Assembly: GCA_019136135.1 (NCBI GenBank)
Contig: JAGVUR010000066.1
Location: 1-45,683 of the forward strand
DNA: 45,683 nt
Direction of reading: 5' to 3'
Origin: Verrucomicrobiota bacterium
Lineage (GTDB): Bacteria; Verrucomicrobiota; Lentisphaeria; Oligosphaerales; Oligosphaeraceae
This document shows positions 1 to 7,865 of this stretch, one piece after another. The translations under genes were made by a program, and so were the position numbers. The first letter of the stretch is position 1. Each line of letters begins with the position of its first letter. The notes under the pieces are model-generated. The model was given only the letters and a program-made list of their open reading frames with translations, did no database searches and was not told the DNA's origin.

Positions 1-290
1 GTGAACATCAAAAAGATGATTCCGATGCTGGAAAGGACGTCAATGCTGCTTTGGTCAAACAGCCTGAACTCACGGTCGAGATGCAAAGTCTCAGTGATCC
101 AGGGCATGGCCTCGTTCAGCTTGGTCAGCAACGCACCTGCGCAAATGTATCCGATCACCTTGGGCCAGCCACGCCAGTGAAACAACGCAGCGACTATCCC
201 GGCAGCCAACATCACAATCGCCAAATTCCCGACAAGACTGATTTGAGATATCTCCGCAACGTCACTGCTCAAAAACAACGGAAAAAACAT
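1..290 (-). CDS. CPA2-type cation:proton antiporter, N-terminal fragment (cut by window edge)
   Basis: Reading the minus strand from an ATG at 290 gives 96 codons open to the window edge. The peptide starts MFFPLFLSSDVAEISQ and continues with a hydrophobic helix (NLAIVMLAAGIVAALF), a WRGWPKVIGYICAGALL segment and a further helix ending SSIGIIFLMF. This order (helix, short basic loop, P-x-x-x-GY-x-x-G, helix) is typical of the start of KefB/GerN-like monovalent cation:H+ antiporters of the inner membrane, which exchange Na+ or K+ for protons. The catalytic DD or ND region and any TrkA-N domain lie outside the window, so ion specificity cannot be read. The gene is divergent from the DUF1835 gene at 423. 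A plus-strand ORF over the same bases is only its shadow. Confidence 0.75.
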   Translation of the reverse strand, partial: MFFPLFLSSDVAEISQISLVGNLAIVMLAAGIVAALFHWRGWPKVIGYICAGALLTKLNEAMPWITETLHLDREFRLFDQSSIDVLSSIGIIFLMF

Positions 291-313
291 TTAAAACCTC
301 ATCCTATAAAAAG

Positions 314-342
314 TTGCCAGATGCCTGAAGAAAGACTATGGT
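314..342 (+). promoter_or_regulatory. Candidate sigma-70-type promoter for the DUF1835/Asn-synthetase-like pair
   Basis: TTGCCA (314-319) and TATGGT (337-342) are separated by 17 bases in the divergent, AT-rich spacer between the antiporter and the gene at 423. This would give a leader of about 75 nt. The -35 matches consensus at 5 of 6 positions and the -10 at 4 of 6. It was read by eye only. Confidence 0.35.
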
Positions 343-422
343 AATTTCTTAAGAAAAAAATAATTTAATCCAACCAAGGGATTTTACCACCGCAACCGTA
401 TTTAAAGCCCAACTTTCCTGCC

Positions 423-1310
423 ATGGTTCTTCACATTCATTCCGGCGACCACGCCGCCAACCTCGCTTCTCAAGTCATCGAGGGAACCCATCTCGTCTAT
501 AGCGAGCTCCTCCATGAAGGTCCTTTGCCCCTTCCGCCGTTCACTGACCAATGGTACCAGGCAAGGGCCTCAGTCATCGCAAAACAAGGCTACACCGAAA
601 AAGGCGTCGAAAAGAGACTGCGTTCCCAGGACGAGGCTATCGTCGAAGCGCTCAACAACCACGAGCAAGTCATGCTTTGGTTTGACAATTGCCTCTACGA
701 CCAAATGATCCTTTTCTTCATCCTCGCCAACATCCCGCAATTCGAAGACCACCAAATCGGCCTGGTCCCATGCCCGGAATCCTTGCCTGGATACCCAAAA
801 ATCTCAGGATTCGGAGAACTCGACACCGACACCATCAAAGCACTCTACAACCAAAAATCACACGTCCCAAGCGAAGCAATCACGGTCAACGCAAAAAACA
901 ACTGGAAAATCCTTGCGGGAAACTCGATTGAGAACCTTGAAAACGCGCCGCACGATCCAGTATTCCCCTACTTCAAGAAAGCCGCGGAAAGACTCGCACA
1001 GCACCATCCGGATTCGTTCACGGGACTCAATAAACTGGAGAAAAACATCCTCCTCAATGTCCTCGATGGATGCTCGGATCCAATGCAACTCTTCAAACGA
1101 ACATCGGGAAACGAAGAATTCCCGTTCTTCGGCGACGGATACTTCTTCCACGTCATCGACAAGCTGGCTTCCGGAACAAATCCCCTGCTCGTCAGAAGAA
1201 ACGACGTCGTCACCGCGACCTTGAGAGGTCTCAGGACACTATGGGGTTGGGAAACCTGGATTCCAACAACCACAGCGGCAAACCTTGCCGCCAACAACCA
1301 TACGGAGTGA
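423..1310 (+). CDS. DUF1835 domain-containing protein
   Basis: This 295-aa protein has no signal peptide and is presumably cytoplasmic. Its N-terminus (LHIHSGDHAANLA, then LHEGPLP) matches the DUF1835 signature of an ItxGD-like start followed by a D/E-x-L-x-EGP segment. Near the C-terminus GDGYFFHVIDKLA followed by NPLLVRR resembles the downstream region usual in this family. The biochemical role of DUF1835 is not established. The gene ends 8 bases before the ATG of the asparagine-synthetase-like gene, so the two are almost certainly co-transcribed and may act together. No good ribosome binding site precedes the ATG at 423. The antisense and other-frame ORFs over this gene are shadows. Confidence 0.75.
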   Translation: MVLHIHSGDHAANLASQVIEGTHLVYSELLHEGPLPLPPFTDQWYQARASVIAKQGYTEKGVEKRLRSQDEAIVEALNNHEQVMLWFDNCLYDQMILFFILANIPQFEDHQIGLVPCPESLPGYPKISGFGELDTDTIKALYNQKSHVPSEAITVNAKNNWKILAGNSIENLENAPHDPVFPYFKKAAERLAQHHPDSFTGLNKLEKNILLNVLDGCSDPMQLFKRTSGNEEFPFFGDGYFFHVIDKLASGTNPLLVRRNDVVTATLRGLRTLWGWETWIPTTTAANLAANNHTE

Positions 1311-1318
1311 CCACACAT

Positions 1319-3151
1319 ATGTCAGCTATCGCAGGAATTGCATCCACGAATCAGCACGGGGACATCGACAAGCTTCTCGACCTGGCACTACAGGCGCTCA
1401 ACCATAGGGGGCCGAACGGAGTCAAGGCAACCAAACTCAACAAAACAACGGCGTTCGGACACGCCAAACATACTCTCTTCAAGGACGACAATACGCCACA
1501 GCCAATCGTTGACGACAATTCCAAAAACGCAATCGCAATCGATGGCACGATCCTTAACTACAAGGCGCTAAGGAAATCACTCGAGTCGAAAGGAGTCAAG
1601 TTCAAAACAAAATCCGAAGCCGAAGTCGCCCTCAAGGCATACGAAACCTGGGGCGACGATGCCTTCAGCCAATTCAGGGGACCGTTCGCCATCGCCATCT
1701 GGCTCCACAATCCCCAGCAAGTCGTACTCGCAAGAGATCCAATCGGAATCAAGCAACTGTACATTTACGAACGGAACGACGAACTCCGGTTCGCATCCGA
1801 GACCAGGGCGCTGATCAACACGGGAATCCCAAGGACAATCGACCTGGATGGACTTAGGTCGTGCCTCGCCTTCGGTTCCATGCAAGAACCCTTCACACTC
1901 GTGCAAAATGTCCGGAGTCTCCAACCAGGACACGTGCTCAGGTGGCAAAAGGGACAGTCTTCAACAACGCAATTCTGGAAGCCCAACCTTGAAACGGAAA
2001 CCAACAACCTAAACGAACTCCTCGAGGACGCGATCGAAGAAATCAAAACTGCCGTGAAACTCAACCTCGCCGCAGATGCAACACTGGGGACGCTTCTTTC
2101 AGGGGGAATCGACAGCTCGGCAATCGTCGCGATACAAAGGCAAGTCAGGTCAGACATCACGCCGAATACCTTCACCCTCGCATTCGATGCCTGCGAGGAT
2201 GAACGGGCCTTCGCCAAGCATGTCGCCCAAATCCACAAAACATGCCACAAGGAACTGCTCCTCGAACAAAGAACATTCAGGAAACACATCGAGAAGGCAC
2301 TGGATTCCTACGACAGCCCCTCCTACGACGGACTCAACACATGGTACGCAACCAAGCTCGCACGGGAAACCGGACTCCATGTCGCACTGACAGGAATTGG
2401 GGGCGACGAACTCTTCGCGGGATACAATCAATTCGAAATCCACAGGAAGATGATCCGGAGAATGGCCTTTATCAAGCTCCTGCCCAAAGCGCTTGGCGCA
2501 AAGCTCGCCAACAAGGCGACCTCCGAAACCAAGAGAAAGGCCTTCTGCGCTTTCGGATACAAGGGCAATCCCTACTTCCTGACCAGGCAGCTCTGGTCTC
2601 CCCTGACCATGCAAAGCCTGCTGGATGAGCAATACCAGGACCAATGGATGGATATTGCATTCGGCGATTCATGCCTCAAGGCAAATGACAACGACCTGAT
2701 CAACCAAATTTCGGCCTTGGAATTGACTACCTACATGAGATCGACCTTGCTCAAGGACGCCGATCAAATGAGCGCCGCCAACGGAATCGAGATCAGGGCG
2801 CCACTCATCGACCACATCCTTGTCGAAAAACTCCTCAAGCTGCCCAGCTCCCTCAAGATTTCACCGGACACCCCGAAGCCGATACTGGTCAAGGCGGCCA
2901 AGACGCTCCCGCTTCAGGAATGCGTCAACAGGCCCAAGCGCGGCTTCACCATCCCCATGGAGCAGTTCTTCGCCACCTCCTTCAAAACCCCGATCAAGGA
3001 TTTCCTCAATCAAAAGGACGGTGCGCTCTTCAATCCAACCGAACTTTCCCGTATCGCAAAGCTACACCAAGCGGGACAACTCGCATGGCCGAGATTGTGG
3101 AACCTCTTCACGATCAACACCTACTGCAACAAGCACAATCTCACGCGATAA
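1319..3151 (+). CDS. Asparagine-synthetase-like protein with degenerate glutaminase domain
   Basis: The 610-aa protein has the AsnB layout: an N-terminal class-II glutamine amidotransferase fold (about residues 1-200) and a C-terminal ATP-pyrophosphatase/synthetase domain (about 215-600). The synthetase half is intact, with P-loop SGGIDSS at 261-267 and TGIGGDELFAGY near 357-368. The amidotransferase half is not. The chain begins MSAIAGI where active enzymes have MCGI, so the nucleophile is Ser. The glutamine-binding NGEIYN motif reads DGTILN (75-80) and the usual GSD-x-E reads KSE-A-E (98-102). I infer it cannot use glutamine and is either ammonia-dependent or an amide/lactam-forming relative, as in beta-lactam synthetase or lasso cyclases. 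The start at 1319 is chosen because the domain begins there; the frame stays open further upstream only inside the DUF1835 gene. Confidence 0.85.
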   Translation: MSAIAGIASTNQHGDIDKLLDLALQALNHRGPNGVKATKLNKTTAFGHAKHTLFKDDNTPQPIVDDNSKNAIAIDGTILNYKALRKSLESKGVKFKTKSEAEVALKAYETWGDDAFSQFRGPFAIAIWLHNPQQVVLARDPIGIKQLYIYERNDELRFASETRALINTGIPRTIDLDGLRSCLAFGSMQEPFTLVQNVRSLQPGHVLRWQKGQSSTTQFWKPNLETETNNLNELLEDAIEEIKTAVKLNLAADATLGTLLSGGIDSSAIVAIQRQVRSDITPNTFTLAFDACEDERAFAKHVAQIHKTCHKELLLEQRTFRKHIEKALDSYDSPSYDGLNTWYATKLARETGLHVALTGIGGDELFAGYNQFEIHRKMIRRMAFIKLLPKALGAKLANKATSETKRKAFCAFGYKGNPYFLTRQLWSPLTMQSLLDEQYQDQWMDIAFGDSCLKANDNDLINQISALELTTYMRSTLLKDADQMSAANGIEIRAPLIDHILVEKLLKLPSSLKISPDTPKPILVKAAKTLPLQECVNRPKRGFTIPMEQFFATSFKTPIKDFLNQKDGALFNPTELSRIAKLHQAGQLAWPRLWNLFTINTYCNKHNLTR

Positions 3152-3278
3152 GCCAACTTCGCGTATCGTCTTGCACAAACAATCAATAAAAACAGATGGC
3201 AGCTTTGAGAAGGTGGATTTTTCGTTGTATATTATCCTAAAAAAGGCAGTATCGGTGAAATACATTGAAAAAAGTGGT

Positions 3279-3298
3279 TTTCATGTCATGACATGAAA
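3279..3298. repeat. Perfect 20-bp palindrome
   Basis: TTTCATGTCATGACATGAAA is fully self-complementary with no central spacer. It directly abuts repeat D. A dyad without a loop is more like a protein-binding site or integration target than an RNA hairpin. No second copy was noticed in the window. Confidence 0.7.
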
Positions 3299-3339
3299 CT
3301 TCATTTAGGGTTGCGGACACCAGCCCAGCCCCAAAAGGC
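3298..3339 (+). repeat. Dispersed repeat D, copy 1 (degenerate)
   Basis: The sequence ACTTCATTTAGGGTTGCGG followed by ACACCAGCCC matches 13750-13797, where the corresponding segment forms a clean hairpin (TGCGGGC, loop ACCA, GCCCGCA). In this copy the stem is broken, so it looks like an older copy of the same element. Confidence 0.65.
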
Positions 3340-3438
3340 ATGTCACATGCATTTTGAGTACGAAACCGATGAATTTTTGCGTTTGTTCAGCGTTGGGTTT
3401 TCGAGGAAAACCAGCTCACCATCACAGAGCCTAAAACT

Positions 3439-3479
3439 CCACAAAAACCAGTGGCAAAGTCCCATAGTCCCAGCCCCAT
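3439..3479 (+). repeat. Dispersed repeat E, copy 1
   Basis: The core GTCCCATAGTCCCAG at 3459-3473, with flanking CAAAA-CC and CCCA blocks, recurs at 43810-43849 upstream of rpsB. It lies immediately before the 9-bp tandem array. Confidence 0.6.
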
Positions 3480-3490
3480 GAGTCCCATGG

Positions 3491-3569
3491 TCCGACCTGT
3501 CCGACCTGTCCGACCTGTCCGACCTGTCCGACCTGTCCGACCTGTCCGACCTGTCCGACCTGTCCGACC
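3491..3569 (+). repeat. 9-bp tandem repeat, unit TCCGACCTG, eight full copies plus a partial one
   Basis: The unit TCCGACCTG is repeated without a mismatch eight times and ends in a partial ninth copy. It would translate as a Thr-Gly-Arg repeat on the minus strand, but the ORF has no other protein-like content. The perfect identity suggests recent slippage, so copy number is likely to vary between strains. Confidence 0.95.
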
Positions 3570-3630
3570 CATCTGACTGGGAAGTACGAGCTACCTATAG
3601 CTCTTTTAGCCGATTGATGGGTGTCATGCC

Positions 3631-3649
3631 GTCAACTGCTTTTTTTAGG
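3631..3649 (+). repeat. Dispersed repeat B, copy 1
   Basis: GTCAACTGCTTTTTTTAGG is identical to 13929-13947 and to the reverse complement of bases within 13302-13323. A one-mismatch partial copy in inverse orientation lies at 3236-3250. It sits directly upstream of the winged-helix remnant and is not part of its reading frame. Confidence 0.8.
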
Positions 3650-3661
3650 TTCATTGATTTC

Positions 3662-3979
3662 ATGCTTGGAGAAATATTGAAAACACTCGAGGAACATCAG
3701 GATAAACCTACTAAATCGGTTCCTAATAAAGCTCCTAATAAAGTTCCTAATAAACTCAAGGATATCTACCCGGAAATTCCAGAAACGGCGTGGCAAGTTT
3801 ATTCGGCAATCAATCAAAATGCCAATGCAACCAACTCTGAGTTGTCTGAGCTTCTCAGCATATCAGATCGCATGATTCGAAAACATATTTTACTCTTGAA
3901 GGCGAAAGGACTCATTGAACGAATCGGAGCCAGGAAAAACGGCTATTGGCAGATTATTCAATCAAAGAACGACTCCTAA
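3662..3979 (+). CDS. Winged helix-turn-helix C-terminal remnant (AlbA_2/RecG-like regulator type)
   Basis: The 105-aa product begins MLGEILKTLEEHQDKP, then carries a Pro-Asn-Lys repeat encoded by three 12-bp DNA repeats (3722-3757), then a winged-helix domain (about residues 40-100) with TNSELSELLSISDRMIRKH as helix-turn-helix and LLKAKGLIERIGARKNGYW as recognition helix plus wing. This tail is typical of the C-terminus of much longer ATP-binding regulators annotated AlbA_2/HATPase_c_4 or RecG-like. The N-terminal domains are missing and a dispersed repeat lies at the 5' side, so I read it as a truncated remnant, possibly still expressed. An upstream in-frame start exists only through the repeat. 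Its stop overlaps the hlyD-like stop by 4 bases, convergently. Confidence 0.5.
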   Translation: MLGEILKTLEEHQDKPTKSVPNKAPNKVPNKLKDIYPEIPETAWQVYSAINQNANATNSELSELLSISDRMIRKHILLLKAKGLIERIGARKNGYWQIIQSKNDS

Positions 3980-5334
3980 GGTTCTTTAAACGCTTCGTCA
4001 AAGCCTTTGATCAAGGGATAGATCAAGTACTCGATGATGCGCCGCCGGCCCGACTTGATCTCCACCTGGGCTTCCATGCCCGGCAGCAAGACGTAGTCCT
4101 GGTCAACATTCCGAAGTTCGCCGCTTATCGTCACATGTGCGCGATAATAGCTCGTCTGCGGCATGCCCGGGATCGATTCCCGCTGCCCTCCGGAACGCAC
4201 AAACGTATTTCCGGACAGCAATCGAACATGCCCATCCAGTGTCCCGTGCTTCTGGAACGGATACGCGCTAACCTTGATCCGTGCCTCGCTTCCACATTGG
4301 ACTCGGCTGACATCCTGGGGGCGAACCTCGGCCTCAATCTCCAAGACACCATCCAAAGGCACCAACGTGATCACCGCCTCAGCCTCGCCTACGGCAGAAC
4401 CAACGGGGAACGAAGCGATGTCATGAACAATCGCACGGCATGGCGAGCATAGGCTTACGTACGACACCAAACTCTCGGCCTTCGACAGCATCTTCCGATT
4501 GCCGTCCAATTCCCGGGACAATGAAACCATGCGCTCAGACAACGAATTCCACCACTCCTCGACGAAGGAATTCTTGTCCGATTCCAAAGACAAAAGCTGA
4601 AGCTCGTAATCGACAAGCTGATTCCGCAGACGATCCACCTCGACCTCGCACTCCATGCGAGACATCGCCACCTCCAATACCTCCTTGTGGGCAACGACAT
4701 TCGTCTTCTGCAACTCAACGTACATCGACTCGATCTTGCTCATGTTCTCCAATATCTCCAAATACTTCTTATGGCTCGCTTCCGTGGAACTGCGCGCCGA
4801 CTTCAAACGGTTCCGGTTCGTCTCGAAGTACCGCATCTTCTCCTCGTAGTACCTCTGACGCTGCTTGTAGATCGTCATCTGCCAAACCGCATTTTGCTCC
4901 TTCGGATCGGCGGGCAAATACGGGCGGTTGCGGAACTCGCTCTCGTAACGGTCGAATTGAGCCTGCAAGGCAACGATCTCACGATTCAATCGATCCACCT
5001 CAGCCTGATTCAACGCCGGATCGAACAAGATCAACGGTTGCCCGGCCTCGACAATGTCGCCCTCCTTGACCTCGATGCTCTTAATCACTGCGGATCCAAG
5101 CGGCTTCATCACAATGTCGCCCCGATCCGAGACGATCTTCCCATCCGCTCGCACAATCACGTCCACCTCGCCCAGGCAAGCCCACACGAGAACGGACGCG
5201 ACAATCACGAAAATCCACAAGATGCCAATCCTGCAATACCAGGGCAGACGCTCTTGCTGGATCTCCATCGCATCCGGCAAAAATTCAATTGCGTCTTTGG
5301 CCGGGCGTATCTTTTTGATTGCCTTCTTACCCAT
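3976..5334 (-). CDS. HlyD-family type I secretion periplasmic adaptor
   Basis: The 452-aa membrane fusion protein bridges an inner-membrane ABC exporter and an outer-membrane channel. It has a basic cytoplasmic N-terminus, one transmembrane helix near residues 32-55 (IGILWIFVIVASVLVWACLG), a lipoyl-type half-motif (IEVKEGDIVEAGQPLILFD, about 90-108), a long helical hairpin (about 110-290) and a beta-barrel region with VITLVPLDGVLEIEAEV and LLPGMEAQVEIKSG, the HlyD family signature near the C-terminus. I chose the ATG at 5334 because GGGAGGT lies 7 bases upstream; a GTG at 5343 is also in frame. The start overlaps the end of the ABC gene by 8 bases, showing translational coupling. No TolC-type gene is present here. 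Confidence 0.88.
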   Translation of the reverse strand: MGKKAIKKIRPAKDAIEFLPDAMEIQQERLPWYCRIGILWIFVIVASVLVWACLGEVDVIVRADGKIVSDRGDIVMKPLGSAVIKSIEVKEGDIVEAGQPLILFDPALNQAEVDRLNREIVALQAQFDRYESEFRNRPYLPADPKEQNAVWQMTIYKQRQRYYEEKMRYFETNRNRLKSARSSTEASHKKYLEILENMSKIESMYVELQKTNVVAHKEVLEVAMSRMECEVEVDRLRNQLVDYELQLLSLESDKNSFVEEWWNSLSERMVSLSRELDGNRKMLSKAESLVSYVSLCSPCRAIVHDIASFPVGSAVGEAEAVITLVPLDGVLEIEAEVRPQDVSRVQCGSEARIKVSAYPFQKHGTLDGHVRLLSGNTFVRSGGQRESIPGMPQTSYYRAHVTISGELRNVDQDYVLLPGMEAQVEIKSGRRRIIEYLIYPLIKGFDEAFKEP

Positions 5335-7672
5335 TGCTGCCACCTCCCATCTGCTGTTGCCAGAATTGACGGTAAATCCCGGGAGTGCTTACCAACTCGT
5401 TGTGAGTTCCAAATGCAACCCGCTGTCCCTCGTCCAAGACCAGGATCCGCTGGGCGCCAACGACCATGCTCAAGCGGTGAGAGACCACGATAACCGTGCG
5501 ACCGCGGGTAATCGCCGCAAGATTCTTCTGAATCACGGCCTCGCTTTCCGGATCCAGCGAACTCGTTGCCTCGTCAAAGATCAGGATTGACGGATTGGTG
5601 AGCAAGGCACGGGCAATCGCCAGCCGTTGCTTCTGCCCTCCCGACAGGTTTGAGGCATTCTCCTCCAGGAATGTATCGTATCCCTGCGGCAATTTCTCCA
5701 CGAACTCATGCGCCCCTGCCAGCGACGACGCATATATGATCTCCTCGCTGGTAGCGGACGGTTTCGTCAAGCTGATATTTTCACGCACCGTGCCGCTGAA
5801 GAAGTAGTTTTCCTGCAAGACGACACCTATGCGTGATCGCAAATGTGATTTCTCGTACTCGCGTATGTCAACCCCATCGATCTTCACCAAGCCGGAAAAC
5901 GGGGGATACAGCCCCTGCAACAACTTCGTCAACGTGGTCTTCCCCGAACCCGATCGCCCAACAATGCCCAATGTCCCGCCGGCAGGCATCTCCAAGTTGA
6001 AATCCTTGATCACCAACGGCAGCTCCGGACGATACCTGAACGACACGTTCTCAAACGTGATCTTACCCTTCAAGGGCTGACGGACACGACCCATGTTGGG
6101 TTCGACCGGCGTATTCATGACAGCGCCCAACATGCGTACCGACAAGGCAATTTGCTGGTACTCGTGAATCAAGCCAACCATCTTGACCAAAGGGCCAGTC
6201 ACACGGCCAGCCAACATCTGGAACGCAATCAAAGCTCCTATCGACAACGATCCCTTGAAGACCATCAAGGCGCCCAGCCAGATAATCGAAATCGTCATCA
6301 ACATCTCCAAGGCCTGGCTCAAGCTGCGAGCAGTCAAAGAGATTCGGCCAACAGAAAAATATGCCTTGATCGCAGCGGCGCTCCGATTCCCCCACCCCTT
6401 CTCCTCCAAGGGTTCCAAGGCCAATGACTTGACGGTCCGTATCCCGTGAATCGCCTCAACCAAACGACTCTGACGCTGACCCTCAGCCTGGTACAAGGCA
6501 TTCAAGCGACGCTGAAACGGCTTGATCAACAACGCGATGACAAATGCCATCAACAACGTAAAACACAGCACAACACACGTCAATTTAACGCTGTACAACA
6601 GCAAAAACGGAATGAAAATCAGCAGCGAGAACATATCCAATATCGTGAAGAACAAATTCCCGCTCAAGAAGCCACGGATCTTCTCGGTCTGCTGCATATG
6701 TTTCAACAAGACTCCAGAAGGCACCTGCTCGAAAAAGTCAATCGGCAAGCGAATCATATGGGCGAAGGTCTTCACCGCCGTCGAAATGTCAATCTTGTTC
6801 GTCGCAAACAGCAGCAAATGGCCACGCAGGTAGTCCAATATCGCATTGAACAAGATCGCGACAACGATTCCGGCGCCCAGGACGTTCAATGTCGAAAAGC
6901 TCTCGTGAACCAACACCTTGTCCACGACGTTCTGGAAGAACAGCGGAGTCGCCAACGCAATTAGCGTCAACAGCAAAACCGCCAGCGCAATCTGGAAAAA
7001 CACACCCTTCAGCTTCAAAAATTCGGGTATGAACCAACGCAAGCCAAAGGGCTGGTCCTCGTCGCCCAGCGAATAAACGCGCTTCAGCAACAACGCGCGG
7101 CCCGTGTACAACTCCTTGTACTCCGGCTCGTTTATAAAATTGAATTGCTCGCCGGGGTGGTCGCGCTGGTACACTGGATCAACCAATACCAAATCGTATG
7201 TCAATTTCCCGTCTGACGTCTTGCCCTTGCCAGCTTCAGCAGCCTTCGATTCCTCAGCCTGCTCCTCGTTCCCATCCTCGGCAGGCGTTTCAGTCCCGCA
7301 GCCTTCGGCACATGATTCCGAAGCCCCACAAGCCGCTTGGGTTTCCCCAGGCGTCGTCCGACGCAACGCGCACAAAATAGCATAATGGCCGTCACGCTTC
7401 TCCAAGATGCACGGGAATACGGCCGCGTAAGAAGGAAGCTTGGACCACTTGATCTTGACTTCCTTCGACTTCAAGCCGTGCGACTCGGCTATGCCACGCA
7501 TCTCGCGAATCGACAATTCGTCCACGCCAACAGCGTGATCGTGCAACAATTGCACCATGTCCAAGTTCAATTGATGGTGACGAGCAATCGCGCTGACGCC
7601 AAACAAACCACTGTGCCGACAACGCAAGTCATAGATGCTTTGAATCTTGTTTTCCTGATTATCTTCAGACAT
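5327..7672 (-). CDS. Type I secretion ABC transporter (HlyB-like) with inactive C39 domain
   Basis: The 781-aa exporter combines an N-terminal C39-like domain (about 10-150), an ABC transmembrane domain (about 225-500) and a nucleotide-binding domain (about 530-765). ATPase motifs are complete: Walker A GRSGSGKTT near 572, signature LSGGQKQR near 675, Walker B ILIFDEATSSLD and H-loop VVSHRLS. In the C39 domain the catalytic Cys of the usual DCGLACL motif is replaced (HSGLFGVSAI), so, as in HlyB, it should bind but not cleave substrate. An acidic, Cys-containing insert of about 50 residues interrupts this domain after GHYAILCAL. AAGGATG precedes the ATG. The exported substrate is not identifiable nearby. 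Confidence 0.9.
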   Translation of the reverse strand: MSEDNQENKIQSIYDLRCRHSGLFGVSAIARHHQLNLDMVQLLHDHAVGVDELSIREMRGIAESHGLKSKEVKIKWSKLPSYAAVFPCILEKRDGHYAILCALRRTTPGETQAACGASESCAEGCGTETPAEDGNEEQAEESKAAEAGKGKTSDGKLTYDLVLVDPVYQRDHPGEQFNFINEPEYKELYTGRALLLKRVYSLGDEDQPFGLRWFIPEFLKLKGVFFQIALAVLLLTLIALATPLFFQNVVDKVLVHESFSTLNVLGAGIVVAILFNAILDYLRGHLLLFATNKIDISTAVKTFAHMIRLPIDFFEQVPSGVLLKHMQQTEKIRGFLSGNLFFTILDMFSLLIFIPFLLLYSVKLTCVVLCFTLLMAFVIALLIKPFQRRLNALYQAEGQRQSRLVEAIHGIRTVKSLALEPLEEKGWGNRSAAAIKAYFSVGRISLTARSLSQALEMLMTISIIWLGALMVFKGSLSIGALIAFQMLAGRVTGPLVKMVGLIHEYQQIALSVRMLGAVMNTPVEPNMGRVRQPLKGKITFENVSFRYRPELPLVIKDFNLEMPAGGTLGIVGRSGSGKTTLTKLLQGLYPPFSGLVKIDGVDIREYEKSHLRSRIGVVLQENYFFSGTVRENISLTKPSATSEEIIYASSLAGAHEFVEKLPQGYDTFLEENASNLSGGQKQRLAIARALLTNPSILIFDEATSSLDPESEAVIQKNLAAITRGRTVIVVSHRLSMVVGAQRILVLDEGQRVAFGTHNELVSTPGIYRQFWQQQMGGGSNG

Positions 7673-7721
7673 CGAACATCCTTGGTTCAGTTTCTCTCAC
7701 TAAAAAATTGAAAAACTTATA

Positions 7722-7749
7722 AATATATACCTTTTTTAAGCATGTTCAA
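7722..7749 (-). promoter_or_regulatory. Candidate promoter for the type I secretion operon
   Basis: On the minus strand TTGAAC (7749-7744) and TATATT (7727-7722) are 16 bases apart in a very AT-rich spacer, about 50 bases upstream of the ABC start. It was read by eye only. Confidence 0.35.
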
Positions 7750-7772
7750 ATACTAACTTTCAAGCAATAATC

Positions 7773-7814
7773 AACTTCGTTTTGTATTGAAATATCAACT
7801 TGGCAAACGAAATT
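7773..7814. promoter_or_regulatory. Imperfect inverted repeat between divergent genes
   Basis: AACTTCGTTTTG at 7773-7784 and CAAACGAAATT at 7804-7814 are near-complementary, about 19 bases apart, midway between the divergent secretion and GH123 genes. It could be an operator. The support is only the symmetry and the position. Confidence 0.25.
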
Positions 7815-7865
7815 AGTACATGACCAAATCTTCAATCAAATCCATATTCAACCTTGGGAACGATC

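Larger units (their letters stand above)
3152..3661. other. Repeat-rich intergenic region without an intact gene
   Basis: Between the asparagine-synthetase-like gene and the winged-helix remnant there is no convincing gene. The stretch carries a partial copy of repeat B (3236-3250), a 20-bp palindrome, copies of repeats D and E, the 9-bp tandem array and a full copy of repeat B (3631-3649). Short ORFs here are translations of repeats. Confidence 0.7.

Noticed and set aside
51..344. Plus-strand 97-aa ORF at the left edge
   Set aside because: It is antisense to the antiporter N-terminus and has no protein-like features.
3387..3572. Minus-strand ORF encoding Thr-Gly-Arg repeats
   Set aside because: It is only a translation of the 9-bp tandem array and repeat E.
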